From contig JAGMUV010000020.1 of assembly GCA_020744425.1 (NCBI GenBank), forward strand, positions 682,001-746,000: DNA of 64,000 nucleotides, in the 5' to 3' direction. The position numbers were made by a program, and so were the translations under genes. The notes below the pieces were generated by a model. The model saw only the letters and a program-made list of their open reading frames with translations, searched no databases and had not been told where the DNA came from. Origin of the DNA: Dactylonectria macrodidyma (taxonomy: Eukaryota; Ascomycota; Sordariomycetes; Hypocreales; Nectriaceae). Positions 41,628 through 54,121 of the stretch are shown here, piece after piece; the first letter of the stretch is position 1; each line of letters starts with the position of its first letter.

Positions 41628-42274
41628 ATGTCTTCCAACTACAACGATTTCGTTTCCGGCCTTGAAGTATGTCTTTTTCCCACCCACAAAATGCATGGTT
41701 TTACGGTTCTTAATTCGTCTAACACCAAACAGGTCCTCTACGATGATGACAAGCCCGGCAACACAATCGATGAGATCTATGGTCAAGGTGCCGATATCAA
41801 CAAAGGCCAAGGTGGAGCGTGAGTCTTTCATTTTCAATCATACAACCCTTGCTCTTAGTCTCATATCCAAGAGGCTTGTCACCATCCATACTGATCATGT
41901 TGATACCCAGGTACGTTTGGCTTCGCATCCAATGGGCAAATGGGCCCTCTGAGATAGCCACCAGCTTCTCGGTTGAAGTGGGTGATAGAAACGAAGGTCG
42001 TAGCGATCTGGGGAAAGGCGCAGGCGGCGACTACCGCTACCTTGTAGAGAACCGAGGCGGATCCGAATGGTAAGACTTTGATCATCCGCCTACAGATTTC
42101 TGAAACTAAATTCCCTATTTGTGAAGGAAGATCAAGGATGTAGCACTGTGGAGGTCCGATGATAAGCAAGAACAACCCCCGTCGGGGTGGGATGGCATCA
42201 CGACTGATATCAACGTTGGTCGTGGAGGCGATTATCTTTATCTCGTTTGGAAGACCCAGAAGTACCTTGGATGA
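41628..42274 (+). CDS. Small MABP-like repeat protein
   Basis: Four exons (41628-41666, 41733-41818, 41911-42069, 42127-42274) with matching phases encode 143 residues. The individual exons are short and easily missed. The protein contains three copies of a motif of the form D-(L/I)-(N/G)-x-G-x-G-G-x-Y-x-(W/Y)-L: ADINKGQGGAYVWLR, DLGKGAGGDYRYLVE and DINVGRGGDYLYLVWK. The last is preceded by PSGWDGITT. This resembles the beta-prism MABP domain seen in Vps62- and MVB12-like proteins, where each blade ends in such a motif. No signal peptide is visible. A TATA-like box lies at the right distance. Function is unknown, and membrane or lipid association would be the family-based guess. Confidence 0.75.
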
Positions 42275-43529
42275 GACCACACATATTGCACATAGTCTTA
42301 GCGCTTGTTCTATCCTACCTTTCCATCATCCAACGACCCTGTGCGCAAATTTATGGGATTACACAACCCGGTGATTAATTCAAGAACCTATAATGTTGTT
42401 TACATGCTCTAGGTTCAAACTTGCCACTCTCTCGGTGATTATTAGGTTAGCTACTTTACTCTGCCGCCACCTTGCGGTTCTGTTGATTTTAAACCCCTTC
42501 TTAAGTCGCTGGGATTGAGGTCGCTGGAGATGACTAAAACTGCGTGCGAAGTCGGCGGGTTCGATGCAAGTTCATTGTCCAAGGACATCCATTACAGTTT
42601 CATCTCACTCATCTGCGTGCGATCACACCTTTATCCGCGAGACATCAGTCCAGATACCATAAGCGGAAGTGTTGGCCTGTATTCATACTACCTCTACGAA
42701 TGTAGACTGCGCGTCCCTATACCTATTGGCCATCTACAAACCTAGGGTTCTTGTTGCCGATAGTTCTGGGAATACTGATAGATCATACAATACACATACA
42801 CTAGCACCGTCTTTGGCACTCCTGATTCCTACAGTGGTGGCACATTGTAGGGATTTAATGCAGGCTTGAGACTCAGTTGAGCATCAGATTCTCGAGGTCT
42901 AGAATCCATCTCAACCAGTTCATGGTCCATTCCTATATACCAGGAGTCAGTTTATCATTCCACTGTTCCCCTTCAGAGACAACCCAATACCAGAAAGTTT
43001 TGTCTCTCTAAATTTGGAGTTCCTAGCAAACTTCTCCGTTGTGCTTTGTTCATGACATCTTTAAACATTTCATAGTATATATCATCGGGTCCTTTTCAAA
43101 GTCTGCGATAGGTCTTATTCTCTCCTATTCGGGACAAAATCACGAGCCTAGCTGCCTGAGCTGTCATTTGCACTTCCACCGGCAATCTAGTGCCACTACT
43201 TCAATCTTCTTCTGAACCAGGGAGTTTGTTGGGTCTGGTTGAACGTCGAGGATGGTCAAGTAGAAGCTCTAGCTAATCCTTTCATGATGCTCAGGAGACA
43301 TCGGTCTATTCCAGGAATTTAAAAAGTCAGCTAGATGTTTGTAAATGAATAATATATCAGTTACGGTAAAATGAAATCGCTATAGATCTCAATGACAATG
43401 GCTAGGGTAGAGATTTGACAGAAATAGAAACAGAACTGCTGTTCAGCGGCCAAAGGAGCCTTCCTTCATAGATCTTCGTCTTCACTCTGTCCAAAAAATC
43501 GGTATACACCATGTACGTAACCAACATTA
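42275..43529. other. Intergenic region
   Basis: About 1.25 kb between the MABP-like gene and the 3' end of the F-box-like gene. No coding, RNA or repeat structure is recognised. Confidence 0.4.
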
Positions 43530-44594
43530 TCAAACGTCCTCGTCACTATCTTCGTCACTATCCTCGTCACTATCCTCGTCGTCATCATCATCCTCGCTCT
43601 CACCTCCAGACCATGGCGATGCGGGCTCTGGCCCTGCCACTCGTAGATTCATAGAGTTGTCATCATACAAGTCATTCTTGGCCGCTTTCTTTGCGTTGTC
43701 ACTGATCTTACCGCCCTGTCGCTCGATGACGGCCTGCGGTCGAAATGTGATGGCAAGGAGATAGAAGCCAATCGTGCCCGGCGATGTCTCGTCTCGCGTC
43801 CATGTGCAACCCTGCCAGGTACTCGACCCGGACCATCTGTCCACGCTCCTTCTCCCAGGGGTGGTATCGGCATAGAGAACAGTGCCGTCGGGTCTTTTGA
43901 AGCACCAGCGGTCGGCCATCATGTCCGCCATTTCGTCGAGCTGCTGCTTCTTGCGCTCAACCGACTCAATCTCAATACACACCTCCCGTACGCTGTTGGA
44001 CATCTTTTCGTTGACGCGCCTGATCCACCTGCCCTGGAACCGCAGCGGCTCGTCCTGCTCCCAGTACCACCAGTCTGCATGTCGGATCGTGAGCGTCACA
44101 TTGCGGGGATGCAGGTTAGGAATGGTCAGCAGGTTAAACAAGCCACCGCTCTCGAGCGCCCACATCTGCGCAAAGACCCGCAGGCTATGGATCTCGACGG
44201 CCTGGCCGCCCTGATGCTCCGTAATGTGACGCAGTCGGTCCTCCAGTCGCTGAGGAGCATTAGAGTCGCGGTACTCAGGCGGAGCGCGGTCTCCGTGCCC
44301 GACCCAGTGTGTGTGTTCCTTGAGGACAAAGGGCATAAACCAAGCCTCCCGATACACGGCTCGGCACGTCTGCAGCAACTGGGCATCATGCTTGCGCGGC
44401 GCAAAGTAGTTTGGCCGTGTATAGATTGTTTCATCGCCGTAACGCCTGTCAGGCGACGGATCCGGATAGTCCGTGAGGGCATAGGTGAAGATGTGGCTGC
44501 GCACTTCGGCCGGCAGAAGCGCGAATAGTGGCGAGTCGCTTTGCGGTGCGACCGGGCCGGACAGGATGCTGTCGAGAATAGTAGTTGTCGCCAT
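43530..44594 (-). CDS. F-box-like (DUF7730-type) protein with acidic tail
   Basis: Intronless gene for 354 residues. Residues about 22-80 read LFALLPAEVRSHIFTYALTDY, then YTRPNYFAPRKHDAQLLQTCRAVYREAW. This is the usual opening of a large family of fungal F-box-like proteins (LP.E.R..I...aL ... LL.tCr.vy.Ea). Such proteins may recruit substrates to SCF ubiquitin ligases, but most members are uncharacterised. The C-terminus is a run of Asp/Glu/Ser with three DSDE units encoded by a 12-bp repeat (about 43533-43580). No other domain is recognised. Confidence 0.75.
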   Translation of the reverse strand: MATTTILDSILSGPVAPQSDSPLFALLPAEVRSHIFTYALTDYPDPSPDRRYGDETIYTRPNYFAPRKHDAQLLQTCRAVYREAWFMPFVLKEHTHWVGHGDRAPPEYRDSNAPQRLEDRLRHITEHQGGQAVEIHSLRVFAQMWALESGGLFNLLTIPNLHPRNVTLTIRHADWWYWEQDEPLRFQGRWIRRVNEKMSNSVREVCIEIESVERKKQQLDEMADMMADRWCFKRPDGTVLYADTTPGRRSVDRWSGSSTWQGCTWTRDETSPGTIGFYLLAITFRPQAVIERQGGKISDNAKKAAKNDLYDDNSMNLRVAGPEPASPWSGGESEDDDDDEDSDEDSDEDSDEDV

Positions 44595-47500
44595 TCTTTG
44601 TTGAGGGGTTTTGAAAAGAAGTTACTGCGTGGATTGAGTGGATTCCAAAATTTTGCGCTGGATATCAGGCATGTTGTGATGCAGGGTTCATCAGGCAGCA
44701 GTGCCGTTGGTTGTGACGAGTCGATGACCCATTCTTAGAAGTTGGTTGGTTGGTTGATTGTCGGTTGTTGGTTGGTGTAGAAAGGATGAGGCGAAGTACA
44801 TTACACTGTGTAGGTGCATTGCGGCGGTGCCTTCTCATTAAGTATTGTGATATGCCGTGTTGTTTGAGAGTTCAAAATAGAATATTTTGACTGGACATTG
44901 ATCTGAGCCTTTACTTGGTAGATAGAGCGTGGAGGTGTTTTTCATCAGGCTTTTTTGGTCTGGTACCTGTCATTCAACTAGTCATACCTAGCAGGATTGC
45001 TTCAGCATCACGACTCGTACTTTTTAAAGTTGTTGGACATAAACTATACCAGTGTCTTGGTTCGACCGCACATTTAGTATAGGGTAGGACCCTCAGGTTT
45101 TGATGCCATGAAGCCAAGACAGATGTGGCTAGCCTTGCAGTGCCTCAAAATGCCCCATTCGCGGCATCAAGCACCAGCACCAATGCAGGGGTCAGGGTCG
45201 GTAATTTCCCCTTTCTAGACCAGCAAAGATGAAAGCGTAAGTCTGTGCCGAAATGATCATTTCCACAGTGCTGAAACCCCCCTTTCGCCGTTGGTTCCCA
45301 ATTGAGCGGTGCTTCAGGCCAATTGTCGCTTCACCGTGACCTGCCTCGGCGACCTTCTCCTGTCTGCAGAATCAACAATTGCAGAGTCAGCCCATCATGG
45401 CGTAATTGCCGGCAAACCCGCTACTTCTACCATGATCAGGGGATGGCCCTACACCATGCCTGAACAGAGAGCCCTGGGACCTTGTGAGTGATTCCCCATA
45501 TTACAAAACAGAGATAGCCGTCAGATCCGTCGTTGTTGTGGAGACTCGAGGAGAGAAATTGCATCACCGGCATCTCGGCACCCATGGATCAACAGGCCAT
45601 TGCAGGCCAAAGTTGCTACAATGCAAACCACAAAATAGAGACTGCCTTTGTGGGGTCTTCTTTTTCCTTTTCCCCCCTCGGCCCCCTTCTTCTAAGGCAG
45701 GGGCCGTGGAGCCTGGGTTATTTGTGTCTTTATTCTTATTCTAACCCAATGCCGTAACGGTTGGGTTCAATCCACTTCTGCTACGTTACTGCTGAGGGCA
45801 CTCGTATAGACAACCGGAGGGAGCCAGACTGGGAATTGCATGAAACACGAAGGGAATATGTCCGGCGGGTCAAGGAAAAAAATTCCAAAAAATCCTCCGA
45901 AAGCAGGACCCGTCAGCCTCACCGTAAGCTTTCTGGCGGTGAGATCATCTGCCTGTCTCTGATTGCTTGTGGTGGTGTGGTGTGGCCAATTCATTGCCTT
46001 GCTACGTCCGGCCCATGCGGGGGGAAGCTGCTGCTATCCATACCTTAACCGCCAGCGAGCAGCCCGGCTGAGGGAAAAGTGCAGCCCTATTTGAAAGGTC
46101 GGCGATACGCCAAGAGGCTGGGTTCTATAGATAGTAATTTGGGCGTGGGCGCCCGTGGCCCAATTACCAAGACGGCGATGGATTGAATTTCAGCATCATT
46201 CCATCCCGGAGGGTTCGTCTCTCGGCAGCGGCCGACACAGGGCAGGGCGGGATCCCGTATAACAGAGATTGACGCTGTTTCGTGTCCATGTCCATGTTCC
46301 CATGTCGCCGAAGTATGGCAAGGGTTAGGCACTGCGACTATCACGGTAAGCATTTACCGTACCGTCAGCCCACCTCCCCGACCCCGCGTTGGTGAGGGAT
46401 CGTCGCGAGCTTCGACCTGTAGCAGCGCATTTGCCGCTCGGGCACATACAGTATAACGTGTGAAGGAGCTGCAAATAGACGAGCGAGAGAGAGGAGATGT
46501 GGGCGGAGAGTAATCCGGGACTTGCTCTATGTGGTCATCATCGAGATGGTCAGATGCATCATGTCGGCAGCAACAAATCCTCATAGGTTGCTTCTGAACG
46601 GTGCCCTGGGAAGTCAGCAAGTTTGCTGACGTCCATCCGGGATGAGGGGCTGCGACCAATGGGCGCCAGACCACCCATCACCACCCTCCCTCAGCTGAGC
46701 CTCCAGCATCACCATGGAACCGGCTGGGCTGACCTAGGCCGCATGTGGTTCCGGCATTGAGAGGGGGGCATGTGGCAAGTTCTGTCTTGGGAGAGGGGCA
46801 GATGCAAAGTGCAAACGCCACAAAAAAAGCCGTTGGCGGTTTGAGAACAAAAAAGCCGTTGCCGTTAAGCATGCCGAACTTACTCGGGATGTTCACCTGT
46901 GGCGGAGGCGTTTGCAGTTCCTCGTGGCCGTGGGAGCGGCGCGAGTAAGAAAGAAGGCATCCAGAACGAGGTTCGCGTAAGAAGAAAGACCGAGTTTGGC
47001 AAAGGGTTGACGCCATGAAGCCTTCGGATTGACCCACTGCCGTGCGTCGATCATCCATCGTCCCGGTGCATGAGACGAGATGGCTGGCTTGAACCGAACC
47101 GAGACTTCTCTTGCTGCTGCACACGGCCGAAGCGAGAAGCCACCAACATCATCAAGAAAAACCCGGGCTTTCGGGGATACTAGTTTGTGGAATCGCGTGG
47201 CACTGGCCGATACGACAATGACAGCATTGACAGCGAAAACCCCGCACAAGGATCGTCTCTTTTAAGAGCATCGTGGTAGGTGATTGGGCTCGATGCGATG
47301 CGAGGTGTTGTTAGTCAACTAGACCTAGGAACTGCAGGAAAAGGATTTTGTGCTACGGCGGATGGATGGATGGATGATGGATGGATGATGCAGGCTAAGG
47401 ATGGACTTTGGGCTCAGCAGTGTCTTGGGTTAATGTCCCCCCGTCTGTAAGGGATACAAACACCATGAGACGGCTTACGAAGCCTCAAATCCAATTCGTA

Positions 47501-49131
47501 TTATACTTCGTATGGTAATTACTTTTTGCTCGCTTTGACAGCTTGGCTAGACATTGGCAAAGCCCAAAACTGGCAATTGCTTCAATTATGATCAACCACT
47601 CTGCCAGCTCACGCCTGCATTTCAGCTTGATCGGGAGCCCTACTAGCTCCGATCCAACAGGTCTCACAGGAGCCACCCTCCCTTGTCTCTGCCTGATCGA
47701 CCCTACTCAGCCTCTTTTTCCTTTTGGGATGAAACGGGCATCCGAAAGAGTGAAAGACATGCCGTGCTGACAGCTGCGGTGACATGATAATTGCATCCAA
47801 CGGGGTTACTTTGCGTGCTCTCTCTCTCTTCTTCTTCTTGGCGCCCACAATACACGCCCCCCCGCTATTGGCATGGTCTCGGTTCTCGGCTTGGACGACC
47901 ACTTCTAGCGTTTGTGTCCCCCCCCTGATCCTTGGCTCTCCTCTGCCCTAGGTTTATTAGCTAGGTTATTTTAAGTGAAGCCCGCGGGTTGTCCTGCTGG
48001 CCCTGGTGCCCTTAAGCGAAGGCGCTAGCAAGCGTGTGGTTTCTAGACCTCCGTAATTTTCATGTCATCTCCTTCGTATCCCGAAAAGCCTTAGCTTGCC
48101 AAGGTCAGAAGGGGTGTGCGCTGTGTTCTTCGTCCAAAGGCCAGGCAGCCCTCACGCCTCGTATTCTGCAAGACCAAGTCTTCCCAATGCAAGCCCGTCC
48201 CGTGCAGCAAAAACCCAAGCATAATTATTATCCTTATGTGCCAGCGTGCTGACAGGCGTTTTTTGAGTCTGACCAGTCTGCAGCCGCCGATCAATCAGGG
48301 GGCTGAGTCTATGCGTCACAGGTATTGCCCATAATCGCCAAAATGTGGCTTTCCAGAATGAGATGATGACAGAAGCAGATGGGCTCTTGTCATCCAAACA
48401 CCACGCCGCTAACAATGCCGTGGCGTTCTGATTCCGGGGTAGGCGGTTAGGGGACACAAACGCAAGGACGAGAGCTGATCCAACAGGAAGGGACAGCGCC
48501 AAGTCGAACAAGACAAAAGGATGCAGCCTTACACGCGCTCTGGGAAGAAGCTGACGGGGCGGGTCGCTGTGGTCTTGGCCCTGGCCGCCCCTTTTGACCT
48601 AGTCATGGCCCTTCTCTGCGGATCATTCAATGGTTGACAGAGTCGTGGACCAGTCATGTCCCATCCGTATATGGTTAACCCCTCCACCCTTCTCCTCGAC
48701 TAGAAGCCATTGGCTCCATGGTCGCCCCGGACGGGCTCTCCACTCAAAACTGGGAGAACAGGGCCAGTGTTGCTTTTTGTTCGTGCCGCAGCGGAAATGC
48801 ACCGTATGGCTGTCCGGTTCTCTCCCCCCTCGCGCGAAAAAAGCACAGGGGGTGAGGACCACCCATGCGTGGCGTTACGAGAGCGCAAGGAGTAGGGCCT
48901 GCCTACCCGTGTGCTAAATTTATTGACAGGGCGTTCAACTTGGGCGAGTCTGTGCTGAGAAGAGAGAGAGAGCGAGCGCGAGCATGGGGGATGGACAGGC
49001 TAGCCTGATGATGCCGAGATGAATATAACATCGCGCCTCCCACCCACACTCCGGAGGTTTTTCTCTTCTCTTGTGTAGGGCGGATTCAACCACTCCCACA
49101 ATTCCTTCACGACACTCGTTTGGTCTTCACC
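44595..49131. other. 4.5-kb gene-free stretch upstream of tyrosinase
   Basis: No supported gene. Open frames of 60-150 codons on both strands overlap one another, lack family resemblance and do not join by splicing. Simple repeats occur: GGTT-rich tract near 44740-44780, GGAT/GATG repeats near 47361-47395, a CT/TTC tract near 47819-47840 and a GA tract near 48957-48980. The sequence is not AT-rich and shows no RIP signature. The length suggests an extended regulatory region and/or long untranslated RNA, which cannot be confirmed here. Confidence 0.4.
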
Positions 49132-50981
49132 ATGTTGTTCAAATTCTCTTCTGTCCTGGTCTGGGCGCTGTCCGCAGTGTCCCTGGTCGACGCCGAAAGG
49201 ATCCCCGTTGTGGGTGTCAAGTCTGGCGTCACCAGCACCAATGTTCCCTACCGCAAGAACATTAACGAGCTCTACTCCACGGGCGGCCCTCAATGGTAAG
49301 AAGAACTCGCTATCTCTGATAGTCCTATGCTTATTCTATTGAACAGGGATCTTTACATTCGCTCTCTCATCACCCTCTACAAGCAGAACCCCAAGGAGAT
49401 GGGTTCTTTCTTCCAGGTCGCTGGTATTCACGGAAAGCCCTACGTCGAGTACAACGATGCTGGTCCTAGCACTTCCAACGGCTGGAGAGGTTACTGCCCG
49501 CACGGCGAGAACCTCTTCCTCCCCTGGCACCGACCCTACCTTGTTCTCTTTGAGGTGCGTCTGCCTCGACTAACATCCTCGACTCACCCATCTAACCCTT
49601 CCATAGCAACGTCTCGTCGCAACCGCCGTCAAGCTCGCCAACGGCTATCCCTCCAAGGTCCGCGCCAAGTACGTCAGCGCCGCTCGAAACCTCCGCGCTC
49701 CCTACTGGGACTGGGCTGCCCAGGACTCTGTCCCGACTGCCACCGTTCCCTCGCGCCTGACCATCACCATCCCCAACGGAAAGGGTGGCACCAAGAAGTT
49801 CACCGTCGACAACCCGCTTGCCACCTACAAGTACCCCTCGTCTGCTGTCAACGGCGCTTTCGGCAGCTTCGACAACCGACCTCAGACCTACCGATGCCGA
49901 AGCCCGCAGAGCTACCCGGCCTCGGCCAACTCCGCCATGCGCGGCCGTCCTTACAAGTCTTGGGTGGTGAGTAGCTAGAGACGCGGATGCTCGGGTGAGA
50001 CCTGTGCTAATTGGAATAGTATGATGCCTTCACTTCCTCCACCACCTTCGACCAGTTCGCCTCCACCGCCTCTACCGGTGTGAGCTTGGAGCAGATTCAC
50101 AACGCCATCCACTGGGACGGAGCTTGCGGTTACCAGTTCCTTGATGCTGATTACTCTGCCTATGACCCTCTGTTGTAAGTCATGCTATATTAACAGTATC
50201 TTAACAAACATCTAATATCCAACTCAGCATGCTCCACCACGCCAACGTCGACCGCCTCTGGACTTACTGGCAATTCATCCGCCCCAGCCAGGCTAACTTC
50301 AAGAAGAGCTACAAGGGAGCTGCCCGCTTCAACTCCCGTGAGGGCGCCACCATCACCCCCGACTCTCCCCTCCAGCCCTTCTTCCAGTCCAACGGCAAGT
50401 TCCACACGCCCAACACCGTCACCAGCATCCGCGGCTTCGGCTACACCTACTGGGGTCTCGAGTACTGGAAGAAGTCCAAGGCCACCCTGACCAAGGACGC
50501 CACCGCCGTCATCAACCGCCTCTACGGACCCAGCAGCTCCTCCAGCAAGAAGACCAAGCGCGACGGCGAGCAGCTCACCCGCTACTTTGCTCAGATCGAG
50601 GTCAACGTCGAGGAGCTTGAGCGCCCTTGCGCCATCGGACTCTACGTCAACACCACCAGCGTCGGCAACTTCATCGTTCTCATGCAGCCTGCCTCTGGAA
50701 CCTTTTACGGAAAGTTCTCCCTCGACCGTGCTGCCGACCCCGTTGATGTCGCCGACACCAAGACATCGGTCGTTGTTGGTGACATCCTTGCTGGCCTGCG
50801 CGTCGAGATCAAGAAGCACGATGGAACCGTCATCGATCTCTCCACCGTCCCCAGTCTCAAGCTCGAGCTCCAGAACGCCGACGTTGTGCAGCCCGACTCC
50901 GAGACTGAGCTGCCTGAGTACAGCGACACCAAGACCCGACCTGTTGATGATCCCAAGCAGAAGCAACCTCCTGCCCTATAG
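49132..50981 (+). CDS. Secreted tyrosinase (type 3 copper protein)
   Basis: Five exons (49132-49295, 49347-49554, 49607-49966, 50020-50174, 50228-50981) encode 546 residues. A signal peptide (MLFKFSSVLVWALSAVSLVDA) indicates secretion or entry into the secretory route. The CuA site shows HGKPY (about 82), CPHGENLFLPWHRPYLVLFE (His about 106 and 115). The CuB site shows HNAIHWDG (about 270 and 274) and MLHHANVDRLW (about 299). These six histidines bind the dicopper centre that hydroxylates monophenols and oxidises diphenols to quinones, in melanin or secondary metabolite synthesis. The C-terminal third beyond about residue 420 contains a KKTKR basic site where fungal tyrosinases are often cleaved to remove a lid domain, so latency is likely. 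An alternative name is polyphenol oxidase. Confidence 0.94.
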
Positions 50982-52120
50982 TTTATTATGTACTCCGTAA
51001 CTACGTTCGATTCGTCATGGACTTAATTTAGTCGCAAGACGACACAGTACTATTTGTAAATATCTAATTGCCCATGTTCAACTTTGTGTTGTCCCACGCT
51101 TGTGAATGCTTTCTCCTGTGACTGGACTCTAGCATAATTTTGACGCTTAGTTGTCACAGCTTCCCCATATCACACGTCCCAAAATCTAAAGCATCCACAA
51201 GGAACACGCCATGAGGGGAAGCAAATGATGGCCTGGCGTGATCATAGTCTAAATTTGTCCAGCCATGCCCTCGTGACGTATGTAACTCAGCTCCGACAGA
51301 ATTCGGAAGAATTGGCCAAGGCCTTGGCAGAGCCAGATCGATCTCACTTCGCAGTTGCTGATAGCAGGCGCCTGCAAGCGCCAATTCACCCGGAAAGACG
51401 GACTTATGCCAAGGAACTCGAGATTAGTCCCCGGTGAGACATCAGTAGGGAGACAAAAATGGCAACGTAAGGGGGCTGACCGACAACACCATCTTTAGGC
51501 CGCCCTTCGGAGCCTTCCTTGGCGAACCTTTCGCCAAGATGGCTTATTGAAAACCGCATCAATGGTTTGAATTGGACGGATATGTAAAGGGCTAGTTTCA
51601 TCTAAGAACAAATAGTCCGGAGACTATCGGGAAGCTGCAAGGGCGACTTTGACTCAAGTGTGTCTATTCATAGAGCTGGGGGCTCGGTGTGTGAGACGTA
51701 CTACGTATGTGGCACTGGGGATGGCACTGACTACTTAGGTGTCCCCTTGCATTGTGCAACTATCCTATGACGCGTCTCTGAGAAACCATTGTTGACTGTG
51801 GCGGCTGTCTCTTTTAGCCTTGGCATCAGAGCAGCATGAGTGAGCTCAAGCGCAGATCATAATCACCCCAATATGGTCTATCTGCAACGTCACACTCATG
51901 CTATCTCTAGCCCTAGCCTTCCTTAATCAGTCACTCTTACTCTGGGGTTACGAGTACTGAGTGTGAAAAATGCCAGAATTGTCAAGAAGAAAACGAAAAC
52001 CATGGTTTTTTTTTGCCATTGTGCTAACAGCTCGCCGTTGAAGGAGCGGACTATTTCAATAGTTACTCTGGGGTGCATCCTGGATCTGGTTATAGTGGAG
52101 GGTTTCTAGTCCTCCTACCA
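50982..52120. other. Convergent 3' intergenic region
   Basis: Between the 3' ends of the tyrosinase and the next minus-strand gene. No gene or repeat is recognised. Confidence 0.4.
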
Positions 52121-54121
52121 TCATAAAAAGCGCATCGCGGATGAAATGAAGATGAAGAATGCTAGTACAAATGCACCAATCCCAAAGCCTCCTTGTATAT
52201 CTCCTTTGAGAACAGTCCACAAGATGGACACAAAGAGGCAGAGACAGAATCCCACACAGCCGCAAACGAAGACGGCGTGTCCGTTGAAGGACTCCGCGAA
52301 CTGAACTCCCCAACCTACCGAATAGCCCTTGCGAGAGCACGCTTGGAGCCTTTGCAGTTTCTTTTTGGGGAACCGACGGAATAGTATGGGAAGCACATCT
52401 GCATGATCAGGGTTCTCGAAGAGGTGTAGTAGCATGTTGGGCCCAATTGGAGGATCTGTGTCGGATGGCTCATATTCGTATTCGGCTTGCGCGTGTGCAT
52501 CCGGCATTGAGGCAGATGAACAGATGTTGACGAGCTCGTTTCGGAACAACTCGAACTGAAGATGCTAGTTATTTTCATGTACCTTATATCTGACTCAAGG
52601 TAACGGGAAATACCTGAACAAAGTCTATAGACGATACACGCCTCAGCCCCTTCCAGAAATACGACTGATTCCTCGCAGAGTGAATGGCCCTGAGAAGCTT
52701 GAAGAAGTCTCGGTCGGACCGAATGCGACACACGTCAGGCTGGTGCGCTTTGATGCCCCATCTCATAAACGGGATGCAAAGAATGAGAAAATTGTGGTTT
52801 GCGTCTTGGCCTGACGGCCGAACTGAAGATGGACAAACTGAAAGATCAAGGTCGGAAGGTTTGGGTTCCTCCTGAGGTAGCTTGCCCGGCTTCTGAGCCT
52901 GGAATAGGTTTTTGAATACTCGCCGCAGTTCGGAAAACAAGAATTTGCTCTCCTGTGAACTAGGCGTCAGATTCTCCCCCTCGTCCTGAAGCGCGGCAAT
53001 GGAAGTGATTTTCAACGGATCCTTTGTTAAAGTCGGCGAGCGATATCCTTCAATGAAGGTTTTCAGGTCTGCCACCGAACCCGGCCGCGTTTTAGCGAAG
53101 TTGTCGTATAATTTTCGACCACAACCCTGTGAAAGACGTGTTAGTCAACTGTTACGCTAAAGCTATAAAGTTAAACTCATACACATGTCCACCGTACCCT
53201 CGTGAGCGCAGGGTTTGCTGTAGGTTCCGAAAGCTGATCGAATATATTGAGAGCGTGTGTTTGGAGAACCTCGAACATAGTTGTAGTTGTGAACGCTTTG
53301 CCGCGGCTTTCAGAGAGACCGGATGACGCAACGACAAGTTTGATACTTGTCTTGAGGTTCTCGAAAGAGATGGAGGAGAAGAGAAATTCATGCATCTCCG
53401 AGTAAAGAACATCCCTCTCTTCGCCGTCGTCATCGTCATCATCGTCATCATCATCATCGTCATTATCGTCGTCCTGCTCCTTATCTTCTTCTTCTATACC
53501 TACTTTATCTTGCATTTCGTCACTCATGGTCCGATCCTCACTAAGCTGCCCATGTGACTCAGGTGTGATCGGCTCATCTTGGATCTCAGCTTGGTGGTGG
53601 TCAACGATGTGTCTGGCGATTTTGTATCGGCGTCGTCGGATGAACAATGAAGCCTTAGTCTTGAGAGCAGATTGTCCCTCTTGCTGTAGGTCATGGGCAT
53701 AGTGCTGAAACAGTTTCGCAATGTTCCTTCTCGCCACATGCTTCGCTACTGAGAAGCGGACCACTTGCGGCCAAAGATACTGGAGGTCCGGCTCAAGCAG
53801 GAATTACTGCAACAGGGCGCCTATGGTATCTTGATTTATGACATCCGGCGTGGTCATTTCCGTGGAGGCCACAGAGGGCCCGTCCACGATGTCGGTGTCG
53901 GCGTCGGTGTTAACGTCAGTGCCGACCTCAGTATCGATGTCGGCATCATGGTATCTTTCAATATTAGCGTCACTCGAGTGCAAGGAACACGCGTAACCGA
54001 CAAGAACGGTTCTCTGTATGACAGGATGACCCGGCCGACCGTAGTCCGAACAGCGGTCAATGGCTTGCTGGTAGTAGAGGCAGCGGCATGCCGAGTAGAG
54101 CTCAGTCAATTGGTAGCACAT
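52121..54121 (-). CDS. Fungal-specific protein with polyaspartate tract and C-terminal membrane segments
   Basis: Four exons (53843-54121, 53183-53779, 52614-53126, 52121-52555) give 607 residues. The start MCYQLTELYSACRCLYYQQ with GRPGHPVIQRTVLVGYAC is a Cys/His-rich head known from many uncharacterised ascomycete proteins. The middle contains an Asp-run encoded by a GAT repeat (about 53405-53465), then FWKGLRRVSSIDFVQFELF and EYEPSDTDPPIGPNMLLHLF, also family-typical. Two hydrophobic segments near the C-terminus (AVFVCGCVGFCLCLFVSILW and GAFVLAFFIFISS) suggest membrane insertion. The first intron (53780-53842, 63 nt) is needed to skip an in-frame TAA; its donor GTCATA is weak, so a nonsense mutation is the alternative. 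Function is unknown. Confidence 0.7.

Noticed and set aside
41879..42280. A 133-codon minus-strand open frame
   Set aside because: Antisense to exons of the MABP-like gene, whose splicing and repeats are far better supported.
46354..47265. Overlapping open frames on both strands upstream of the tyrosinase
   Set aside because: They overlap each other in several frames and show no homologous motif or consistent introns.
50190..50966. A 258-codon minus-strand open frame, Gly/Val/Leu-rich
   Set aside because: It is antisense to the last tyrosinase exon; composition is that of a mirrored GC-rich coding region and there is no known domain.
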